Assembly (NCBI GenBank): GCA_900770385.1
Contig: CAAGKK010000022.1
Location: forward strand, 1 to 12,224
Length of the DNA stretch: 12,224 nucleotides
Origin: Clostridia bacterium
GTDB taxonomy: Bacteria; Bacillota; Clostridia; TANB77; CAG-508
Direction of reading: 5' to 3'
Shown: in pieces, positions 1-5,094 of the stretch
Numbering within the stretch: the stretch's first letter is position 1
How the letters are laid out: every line of letters begins with the position of its first letter
Made by a program: the position numbers and the translations under genes
The notes under the pieces: model-generated
Database searches by the model: none
Told to the model about the DNA's origin: nothing
Seen by the model: only the letters and a program-made list of their open reading frames with translations

Positions 1-130
1 AGAGTTCAGACTATTTTGAGACTTTTTTGGAAAATTAGGGCCCGACAGCCCTTTGAGGCATACGGATTACTCCTTGTCTTGGAGGGTCTAATTTGGAAAG
101 AAAGTGCTCAAAATGTAGGCTAAAAATTTA
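1..130 (+). ncRNA. Putative structured RNA, 3' part (long rod-like hairpin); identity unresolved
   Basis: No convincing reading frame occupies this stretch. The sequence folds into one long imperfect rod. Bases 8-20 pair with 107-121 (one 2-nt bulge and one A-G mismatch). Bases 21-28 pair with 98-105 (one G-U pair). A symmetric GGA/GGA internal loop follows (29-31 against 95-97), then 32-38 pairs with 88-94. The head, 39-87, contains CCC/GGG and GACA/TGTC pairings. A strong terminator on the same strand lies at 141-174, so the reading as the end of a + strand transcript is reasonable. The 5' end would lie outside the window if the molecule is longer than the rod. I looked for the hallmark motifs of SRP RNA, tmRNA and RNase P and did not see them. 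6S RNA, the raiA-motif RNA or a dispersed palindromic repeat remain possible. The structure is directly visible; calling it an RNA gene is inference. Confidence 0.45.
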
Positions 131-140
131 TATAGCTATA

Positions 141-174
141 AAAAAAATCACTAGAATATCTAGTGATTTTTTTT
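141..174. terminator. Bidirectional intrinsic terminator
   Basis: A 15-bp perfect stem (141-155 with 159-173) has a 3-nt loop. Its outer part is A7 on one side and T7 on the other, so both transcription directions end in a U-run. It can end the putative + strand RNA and the minus-strand OB-fold gene whose stop lies at 184-186. Confidence 0.85.
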
Positions 175-183
175 ATTTGTTAT

Positions 184-876
184 TTAAACAGCTTCTTCTG
201 AAACTTCTTCTTTTTTTATAAATTCATTATCTTGATTTATTACTTCTAAACTTGCTATTGAAACTTCGTATGCAACTTTATTTTCTATTGTTCCATCTTC
301 ATGTTTCTTTTCATAATTTCTTGATTGTACTCTACCAACTATTTTTACTTCTGTTCCTGTTGGTAAGTTTTGACTAAATCTAGCATTTCTTCCCCATGCT
401 ATAGATGGAATATAATCTGATTTATTATATGCTCTATTAACAGCTAATAAAATATCTGCAATTTCTCTTCCAAATGGAGTTTGTCTATATATAGGTTTTT
501 TACATATATATCCTAGTAAAGTTACTTCATTTGATACTTTTTTTGTTTCTTCTTTTTCTTCTTCTTCTAAAGATTCTTCTGGTATTATATCTTTTGCAAA
601 AACTGTTAATATTAATTTATTTTTTTCGTTTTCATAGCTATTGTAAGATCTAAATTGACCTTTTACAATTAACTTATTTCCTATTCCTAGTAAATCATCT
701 GTTAATATTCTTTCTGATGCTGTTACTGGAATAATGTCTGTTGTATCACTTAATCGTGGTACCTCCATATCAAATATGTAAAATTTTTCTCCGTAAATTT
801 CATGGCTAAATCTTTTGTCACTTGTTACTTTGCCCACTAATAATAAATGGTTGTTATCTGAATAATTTGTATCCAA
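184..876 (-). CDS. Tandem OB-fold protein of the single-stranded DNA-binding (SSB) type
   Basis: The protein has 230 residues and two OB-fold-like modules. Module one is about residues 8-97. An acidic linker, about 98-112 (PEESLEEEEKEE), follows. Module two, about 113-217, resembles SSB more clearly: NEVTLLGYICKKP, then LAVNR, IAWGRNARF and VKIVGRVQSR. The protein ends in a short acidic tail (EEVSEEAV) rather than the DDDIPF-type tip by which canonical SSB recruits partners. The start is TTG: AGGGAGG lies 7 nt upstream and the next methionine is residue 37. By family it should bind ssDNA or act as a primosome or PriB-like accessory factor. It is probably not the main SSB, which has one OB fold and a DDDIPF tail. 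It is the last gene before the terminator at 141-174 and has its own promoter. Confidence 0.75.
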   Translation of the reverse strand: MDTNYSDNNHLLLVGKVTSDKRFSHEIYGEKFYIFDMEVPRLSDTTDIIPVTASERILTDDLLGIGNKLIVKGQFRSYNSYENEKNKLILTVFAKDIIPEESLEEEEKEETKKVSNEVTLLGYICKKPIYRQTPFGREIADILLAVNRAYNKSDYIPSIAWGRNARFSQNLPTGTEVKIVGRVQSRNYEKKHEDGTIENKVAYEVSIASLEVINQDNEFIKKEEVSEEAV

Positions 877-965
877 TTTTATTCCTCCCTAATATATTAA
901 AATTTTATCTAATGTATTTTATTCTTCTTGTTTATTTTTATGACAATATTTGTCTCTACCTTTTT

Positions 966-994
966 ATTATACTACGTTTTTTTGGTTTTGTCTA
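966..994 (-). promoter_or_regulatory. Sigma-A-type promoter of the tandem OB-fold gene
   Basis: On the minus strand, TAGACA (994-989) and a perfect TATAAT (971-966) are separated by 17 nt, giving an expected start near 959 and a leader of about 80 nt. A small inverted repeat, GACAA-TAT-TTGTC (942-954), lies just after the predicted start and could be an operator or a chance hairpin. The 148-nt gap 877-1024 holds no other recognisable element. Confidence 0.7.
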
Positions 995-1024
995 CATAAA
1001 AAGTTAATTTTTGTATATTTTTGC

Positions 1025-1471
1025 TTATTTTTCAAGTATTTCTTGAATTATTTTTTCTATAATTTTCTGATTAGCCTCTTTTTCTTTATCATTTTGAATT
1101 ATTATTTCTTGTTGTTCAATCTCTTTTCCATGTATACCATTTATCGCTCTTTGTATACATATTACTAAGTTTTCTTCACTATTACTTGACACAGTAACTG
1201 TTGATTTATAGTTAAATCCATAAGTAATTATATTAACATTTTTATTTAACCTTATATCTAATTCTAATAAATCATTTATAATAATATATTTAGAATTGTT
1301 TCCTAATATTTCTATATATTTGTTGTCTAATATATCTTCTATTAATAATATGTCCCAATTTTCTTCTAAATGCTTTTTTATATTTTCTTTATTTAAGATT
1401 ATTGTTTTTCCATATTTAGATATAGAATTTATTAATTCAATATCTTTGCTTATTATTCCAATACAATACAT
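1025..1471 (-). CDS. Hypothetical protein, 148 aa, unrecognised
   Basis: I cannot assign a family. The protein reads as alternating strands and helices: hydrophobic strand-like runs at residues 1-8 (MYCIGIIS), about 40-46 (DILLIED) and about 62-68, then a conserved-looking core near residues 80-110 (IITYGFNYKSTVTVSS and VICIQR). The last 35 residues form a charged, probably helical or coiled tail rich in E, K and Q. There is no signal peptide and no membrane helix. The start is ATG with AGGTGA 7 nt upstream. That SD overlaps the TAG stop of the preceding small membrane protein gene, so the two are probably translationally coupled. A small Rossmann-like or Mur-ligase-C-domain-like fold is conceivable but not demonstrated. 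Confidence 0.6.
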   Translation of the reverse strand: MYCIGIISKDIELINSISKYGKTIILNKENIKKHLEENWDILLIEDILDNKYIEILGNNSKYIIINDLLELDIRLNKNVNIITYGFNYKSTVTVSSNSEENLVICIQRAINGIHGKEIEQQEIIIQNDKEKEANQKIIEKIIQEILEK

Positions 1472-1482
1472 TATTTTTTCAC

Positions 1483-1671
1483 CTATTTATAAGTATTTTC
1501 ATTTTTTATATTATTATTCTCTTCTTTTTCATTAACTGTATTGCTTGAAACTTGCATTAGCTCCACATCTGAGTTAGGTAATATAGTTATTGAAAATAAA
1601 AATAAACAAACAACTATACTAGCTGCTACTGCATATGAAAAAATTTTATTTTTATTTAGTACAAAAAGCAT
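1483..1671 (-). CDS. Small single-pass membrane protein, 62 aa, unrecognised
   Basis: A positively charged start (MLFVLNKNK) is followed by a hydrophobic segment at about residues 10-31 (FSYAVAASIVVCLFLFSITIL). A short polar tail rich in N and E (about 32-62) follows. This predicts N-in, C-out topology: a membrane anchor, or an uncleaved signal with a short extracytoplasmic peptide. There is no lipobox or clear signal peptidase site. The ATG is preceded by a perfect AGGAGGT with a 6-nt spacer, which supports a real gene. That SD lies in the 3' arm of the hairpin at 1677-1722. It is coupled to the downstream 148-aa gene: its stop overlaps that gene's SD. Function unknown. Confidence 0.65.
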   Translation of the reverse strand: MLFVLNKNKIFSYAVAASIVVCLFLFSITILPNSDVELMQVSSNTVNEKEENNNIKNENTYK

Positions 1672-1722
1672 AAAAAGACCTCCTAATATACGCTGTTTTA
1701 ATATATGCGTATATTAAGAGGT
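1672..1722 (-). terminator. Terminator-like hairpin after tyrS that contains the next gene's SD
   Basis: On the minus-strand transcript, 1722-1707 pairs with 1693-1678: 16 pairs with no mismatch, one of them G-U, and a 13-nt loop. The stem is followed by U5 (1676-1672). The odd pair is C-A if read from the + strand but G-U in minus-strand RNA, which favours a role in minus-strand transcripts. The hairpin lies 18 nt past the tyrS stop. The AGGAGGT ribosome binding site of the 62-aa membrane protein forms part of the 3' arm, and its ATG follows the U-run directly. Confidence 0.75.
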
Positions 1723-1740
1723 TTATTCTTATATATATTA

Positions 1741-2955
1741 TTATTTTTTCTCTATTTTATAAAAAACTTTTTTGCCTTTTTTTAGAATAGCATACCCATC
1801 TTTTAAATCTTTATCTTCTACTATATAATTTACATCTGTAATTTTCTCATCATTTAATGTAATTCCACCTTGTTCTATTAGTTTTCTTGCTTGACCTTTA
1901 GATGGCACAATTTCTGCTAAAACTAATATATCTATTAATTCCTTGCTTTCATTGATTTCTATATTAGGCATGTTTTCTAAATCACCATTGTTTTCAAATA
2001 AAGCTTCTGCTGTTTGTTTGGCTTTTATTGCTTCATCTTCTCCATGGATTAATTTAGTAATTTCAAATGCCGCAATTTTTTTAGCTTCATTAATTTTTTC
2101 ATCTTTTAACTCTGATAATCTTCTTACTTCATCAATTGGTAAAAAAGTAAGCATTCTTAAAACATCATATACTTCACTATCTTGAATGTTTCTCCAATAT
2201 TGATAGAATTCGTATGGTGATGTTTTATTTGCATCTAACCATAGAGCTCCTTTTACTGTTTTACCCATTTTCTTTCCTTCTGAATTTAAAAGTAATGGAC
2301 ATGTTACACAAAAACTACCATTTTGATGAATTTTTCTTATTAAATCAACTCCTGCTAACATATTAGACCATTGATCATCCCCACCTATTTCAACAGTACA
2401 TCCTTCTGTTTCAAATAAATGTAGAAAATCGTGACTTTGCATTAACATATAATTTAACTCAAAGAATGTAAGTCCTTTTTCCATTCTTTGTTTAAAGCAT
2501 TCTGCTGCAAGCATATGATTTACATTAAAATATACTCCATATGTGCGTATAAAATCCATGTAATTTAAATCTAAAATCCAGTCTGCATTGTTTACAATTA
2601 TAGCTGCATTTTCACCTTCAAAAGATATAAATTTACTTATTTGCTTTTTTATATTTTCAACATTTTTATCTATTTCCTCTTTAGAAAGCATTTTTCTCAT
2701 ATCTGTTTTTCCACTTGGGTCTCCTATGCATGCTGTTCCACCACCAATTAATATTATTGGTCTATGTCCACATTTTTGAAAGTATGACATCATCATTAAT
2801 GGTATAAAATGACCTATATGAATACTATCTGCTGTTGGATCTATTCCTAGATATACAGATGTCTTTTTTTCTCCAGCCATTTGTTTAAATTCATCTTCAA
2901 ATGTTATTTGTTTAATTAAATCTCTTTCTTTTAATACATCATATATATTTTCCAA
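1741..2955 (-). CDS. tyrS: Tyrosyl-tRNA synthetase
   Basis: This cytoplasmic class I synthetase of 404 residues charges tRNA-Tyr with tyrosine. The HIGH motif is exact at residues 46-49, inside GIDPTADSIHIGH. The tyrosine and adenylate pocket shows YMLMQSHDF (169-177) and GGDDQWSN (191-198). The second signature loop is KMGKT (229-233), the TyrRS counterpart of KMSKS. The C-terminus, about residues 340-404, is an S4 RNA-binding domain (SKGQARKLIEQGGITLNDEK). The length is typical of the family. The start is TTG: AGGAGA sits 8-9 nt upstream and the next methionine is residue 26. The 67-nt upstream gap is too short for a T-box leader, and I see no T-box sequence, so regulation differs from that of B. 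subtilis tyrS. It follows rqcP and ylmH, both S4-domain genes, but has its own promoter. Confidence 0.96.
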   Translation of the reverse strand: MENIYDVLKERDLIKQITFEDEFKQMAGEKKTSVYLGIDPTADSIHIGHFIPLMMMSYFQKCGHRPIILIGGGTACIGDPSGKTDMRKMLSKEEIDKNVENIKKQISKFISFEGENAAIIVNNADWILDLNYMDFIRTYGVYFNVNHMLAAECFKQRMEKGLTFFELNYMLMQSHDFLHLFETEGCTVEIGGDDQWSNMLAGVDLIRKIHQNGSFCVTCPLLLNSEGKKMGKTVKGALWLDANKTSPYEFYQYWRNIQDSEVYDVLRMLTFLPIDEVRRLSELKDEKINEAKKIAAFEITKLIHGEDEAIKAKQTAEALFENNGDLENMPNIEINESKELIDILVLAEIVPSKGQARKLIEQGGITLNDEKITDVNYIVEDKDLKDGYAILKKGKKVFYKIEKK

Positions 2956-2986
2956 TTTTCTCTTCTCCTTTTTTTATAATACGATT

Positions 2987-3015
2987 ATTTTAATATATTT
3001 TTTAATGTTTTTCAA
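2987..3015 (-). promoter_or_regulatory. Sigma-A-type promoter of tyrS
   Basis: TTGAAA (3015-3010), a 17-nt spacer and TAAAAT (2992-2987) lie on the minus strand in the gap between rqcP and tyrS. Start is expected near 2980, giving a leader of about 25 nt. Confidence 0.65.
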
Positions 3016-3022
3016 GTATATT

Positions 3023-3259
3023 TTATAATACTTTGATTAACTCTGGCATGTTTTTTCCTTGAACTTTTGGAATTTCGATTACCTCAAATTTTGAAATTTT
3101 ATCTCCAAATTTAACTTCAATAATATCTCCAATTTTTACTTCGTAACTTGGTTTTACAACTTTTCCATTTACACTTATTCTTCCATTATCTGCTGCTTCA
3201 TTTGCTATTGTTCGTCTTTTTATTACTTTAGAGACTTTTAAAAATTTATCTATACGCAT
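3023..3259 (-). CDS. rqcP: RqcP (YabO/RlbA) S4-domain ribosome-quality-control factor
   Basis: The 78-residue protein is almost entirely one S4 domain: MRIDKFLKVSKVIKRRTIA at the start, then GRISVNGKVVKPSYEVKIGD in the middle. This is the RqcP/YabO family, also related to Hsp15. In Firmicutes, RqcP binds stalled 50S-peptidyl-tRNA complexes and works with RqcH to add alanine tails to stalled nascent chains. The ATG has AGGAGA 6 nt upstream. It lies 28 nt after ylmH and 67 nt before tyrS. In Bacillus the gene sits in the yabN-divIC region, so the neighbourhood here is different. The family call is firm; the exact role is inferred from homologues. Confidence 0.88.
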   Translation of the reverse strand: MRIDKFLKVSKVIKRRTIANEAADNGRISVNGKVVKPSYEVKIGDIIEVKFGDKISKFEVIEIPKVQGKNMPELIKVL

Positions 3260-3287
3260 TTTGCTCTCCTTTATTACAAATTGTATT

Positions 3288-4094
3288 TTATATGTATTGA
3301 TTTAATATTATTTTCACTCTGTCATTTCTAGTTTTTCCATCTATTTTTTCTAATTTAAATTTTCCTATTCTTCTAATAGTTATTATATCATTTTCTTTTA
3401 TTTGTTTTGTTGTCTTCATTACATTCTCATAATTAACAAATACTCTTCCTTCATTTATAATATCTTCTGCTTTTCCTCTAGAAGTTTTTGCAAGTTCTGA
3501 TACTATACTATCTACCCTCATTGAAGAAACTATAGCTCTAATCTCTTTTGTATTTATTTGTTTTTCTCTTATTTCTTCTAAAGATATCTCTTCTATTTTT
3601 GATTTACTAAATCTAGTTAATTGAGAAATATTTTCTTTTATGAATTTCTTTACTTCATCTAATATTAATATATCTGCGCCATCTTCAAAAACCAAAATAT
3701 CTCCTATCTTTTCTCTTTTTATTCCTAATTTTATTAATGCTCCTAAATAATCCCTATGATTATATTTATTATGCAGTTCTTTAGGTAATACAATTCTTAT
3801 ACATTTTATAGGAAGTAATTTATTATAATTATCTTTGGCAATATCTGATAGCTTACTAGGATAAAATAAAATTATTTTTCTTTGTGCATCATCTATTCCT
3901 CCATTTAGTATATAATACAACATTTTTTCTTTATGTATAATTTTTATTAATAAATTTTGCTGATATTCATCTAAAAAATCTGTATATTCTATTTTATTCT
4001 TTGCACATGACATCTCATTTTTATCTATCATTTTTGCAATTAATAATTTATCTTCTGGTTTTGAATAATTATTTAAAATTTCCTTTTTATCCAT
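3288..4094 (-). CDS. ylmH: YlmH-family S4 RNA-binding protein
   Basis: The 268 residues match YlmH, a ribosome-associated cytoplasmic protein. The N-terminal two thirds show the family signature HRDYLGALIKLGIKREKIGDI at about 113-133. The S4 domain is about 192-245 (MRVDSIVSELAKTSRGKAE, then GRVFVNYE). A basic tail follows. YlmH usually sits in the ftsZ-sepF-divIVA cell-division cluster. It has been linked to ribosome quality control and reported to substitute for RqcP, so its position directly upstream of rqcP fits. The ATG has AAGGAA 6 nt upstream. It is 62 nt downstream of dut, with a small hairpin between. Confidence 0.9.
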   Translation of the reverse strand: MDKKEILNNYSKPEDKLLIAKMIDKNEMSCAKNKIEYTDFLDEYQQNLLIKIIHKEKMLYYILNGGIDDAQRKIILFYPSKLSDIAKDNYNKLLPIKCIRIVLPKELHNKYNHRDYLGALIKLGIKREKIGDILVFEDGADILILDEVKKFIKENISQLTRFSKSKIEEISLEEIREKQINTKEIRAIVSSMRVDSIVSELAKTSRGKAEDIINEGRVFVNYENVMKTTKQIKENDIITIRRIGKFKLEKIDGKTRNDRVKIILNQYI

Positions 4095-4116
4095 CTTTTA
4101 TTCCTTATATTATAAT

Positions 4117-4144
4117 TGGGTAGACCTAAAAAATTGCCTACCCA
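4117..4144. repeat. Small inverted repeat between dut and ylmH
   Basis: TGGGTAG (4117-4123) and CTACCCA (4138-4144) are a perfect 7-bp pair around a 14-nt loop. No U-run follows in either direction, so it is a weak pause site or processing hairpin rather than a full terminator. Its position between stop and start suggests that dut and ylmH expression is partly uncoupled. Confidence 0.45.
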
Positions 4145-4156
4145 TCAACTATATAA

Positions 4157-4618
4157 TTATTTATTAGTAGAACCAAATCCTCCTGTTCTTTCTCCTTCTG
4201 CTGTATCATCGTCTACGACAAGATATTTTTTAAATATTCCTTGTCCTATTGCATCTCCTTTTTTTATTTCTACATCAAAATCTTTTACATTAAAAAATGC
4301 AAACATTATATGTCCATCATTATCTGGGTTTTCATAATAATCTTTATCTACTATTCCAACACTATTAGCTAATATTAATCCTTTTTTCTTTGGGTTTGAA
4401 CTTCTGTTGCAAAGCATTAAGTATTCATCATCTTGCATATAGGCTTTTAGACCTGTTTTTACAAGTGTTGGTGTTTGTCCTGGTTTAAATGCAGGTACAA
4501 CACAATCCTCTGCTGCTTCTATATCATATCCTGCAGAATATTTTGTTTTTCTGATTGGTAGGTTTATTTCTTTATTTTCAAAACCTTTTGCAATTTCAAA
4601 TCCTCTTATCTTTTCCAT
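4157..4618 (-). CDS. dut: dUTP diphosphatase (trimeric dUTPase)
   Basis: The enzyme hydrolyses dUTP to dUMP and diphosphate, keeping uracil out of DNA and feeding dTMP synthesis. All five motifs of the homotrimeric family are visible in 153 residues. Motif I is AGYDIEA (29-35). Motif II is NRSSNPKKKG (71-80). Motif III is GIVDKDYY (88-95), with the uracil-site aspartate region. Motif IV is GDAIGQGIF. Motif V, the C-terminal glycine-rich arm, is GGFGST (146-151). The insertion YYENPDND after motif III replaces the usual DYRGE, a variant seen in some Firmicutes and phage enzymes. The ATG has GGAAGG upstream at 8-9 nt. It leads the minus-strand series dut-ylmH-rqcP. Confidence 0.94.
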   Translation of the reverse strand: MEKIRGFEIAKGFENKEINLPIRKTKYSAGYDIEAAEDCVVPAFKPGQTPTLVKTGLKAYMQDDEYLMLCNRSSNPKKKGLILANSVGIVDKDYYENPDNDGHIMFAFFNVKDFDVEIKKGDAIGQGIFKKYLVVDDDTAEGERTGGFGSTNK

Positions 4619-4651
4619 TTAAAAAACTTCCTTCCATTAATTCTTTTATAT

Positions 4652-4680
4652 ATTTTATCGAGAAAGAACTCTTAAGTCAA
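4652..4680 (-). promoter_or_regulatory. Sigma-A-type promoter of dut
   Basis: TTGACT (4680-4675), a 17-nt spacer and TAAAAT (4657-4652) on the minus strand give a leader of about 27 nt. This is one of the better promoter matches here, and it means the feoA-side palindrome is not needed to drive dut. Confidence 0.75.
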
Positions 4681-4725
4681 TATTTTAGCAAGATAAATTA
4701 CAATTTTCGTCACATTTTTTATTTG

Positions 4726-4749
4726 CCCCTTATAATATATTATAAGGGG
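4726..4749. promoter_or_regulatory. 24-bp perfect palindrome on the feoA promoter, PerR/Fur-box-like
   Basis: The palindrome reads CCCC, then TTATAAT-AT-ATTATAA, then GGGG, with perfect dyad symmetry. Each half contains the -10 hexamer TATAAT. The + strand copy at 4731-4736 is placed to serve feoA; the -35 is poor (TCGTCA at 4707-4712, 18-nt spacer). The half-sites TTATAAT/ATTATAA equal those of the B. subtilis PerR box, but the spacer is 2 nt instead of 1. The right GGGG run is also the feoA ribosome binding site, so RNA starting upstream would bury it in a hairpin. An iron- or peroxide-responsive operator is inferred from the match and the target gene. Confidence 0.55.
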
Positions 4750-4761
4750 GTAACATATATT

Positions 4762-4980
4762 ATGACTCTAAATGAATTACCTTTAAACACAGTAGGTGTC
4801 GTAGATACATTAAATTGTAATGGTAATATTCGTAGACGCTTATTAGATTTAGGATTAATACATGGTACAAAAATTATACCTTTATTAAAAAGTCCATCAG
4901 GAGACCCTACTGCTTTTGAAATTAGAAAAACAATTATAGCTCTCCGAAAAGAGGATAGCTCTTGTATAAGTTTAATTTAG
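4762..4980 (+). CDS. feoA: FeoA, ferrous iron transport accessory protein
   Basis: The 72-residue protein is a single SH3-like FeoA domain. It shows the core NGNIRRRLLDLGLIHGTKI and the terminal GDPTAFEIRKTIIALRKED typical of the family. FeoA is a small cytoplasmic partner thought to interact with FeoB and support Fe(II) uptake. The frame is open upstream to 4555, but the ATG at 4762 is chosen because the FeoA domain starts there and a GGGGG SD lies just upstream, though the 11-nt spacer is long. The longer upstream reading overlaps dut and its promoter. feoB follows on the same strand after 114 nt containing a hairpin and a second promoter. Confidence 0.92.
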   Translation: MTLNELPLNTVGVVDTLNCNGNIRRRLLDLGLIHGTKIIPLLKSPSGDPTAFEIRKTIIALRKEDSSCISLI

Positions 4981-5006
4981 TGTGTCTGTCCACGCACATT
5001 TCTTTT

Positions 5007-5028
5007 AGGCGGACATAATCGTCCGCCT
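5007..5028 (+). terminator. GC-rich hairpin between feoA and feoB, attenuator-like
   Basis: A perfect 8-bp stem, AGGCGGAC with GTCCGCCT, has a 6-nt loop (ATAATC) and is followed by TTTATATATTTT. It is very GC-rich for this genome. It probably ends or attenuates feoA transcripts. The U-tract is interrupted, so termination may be partial. Confidence 0.65.
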
Positions 5029-5037
5029 TTATATATT

Positions 5038-5067
5038 TTCACATTTTATTTTTTATTTTAATATAAT
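5038..5067 (+). promoter_or_regulatory. Internal promoter before feoB
   Basis: TTCACA (5038-5043), an 18-nt spacer and a perfect TATAAT (5062-5067) lie after the feoA-feoB hairpin. Start is expected near 5074, about 20 nt before feoB. Confidence 0.6.
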
Positions 5068-5094
5068 ATCTTATCTATTATATGAGGTGATTTT

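Noticed and set aside
822..1168. Two short + strand hydrophobic frames over the OB-fold gene leader and the 148-aa gene
   Set aside because: They are F/Y/L-rich translations of T-rich non-coding or antisense DNA with no ribosome binding site.
2956..3022. T-box leader for tyrS
   Set aside because: The gap is only 67 nt, with no specifier stem or conserved T-box sequence; a plain promoter explains it.
4117..4144. Rho-independent terminator between dut and ylmH
   Set aside because: The 7-bp stem is not followed by a U-run on either strand; kept only as a small inverted repeat.
4555..4761. Upstream extension of the feoA reading frame to a 141-aa protein
   Set aside because: The added part overlaps dut and its promoter, has no FeoA-family similarity, and the ATG at 4762 has a nearby GGGGG and fits the normal FeoA length.
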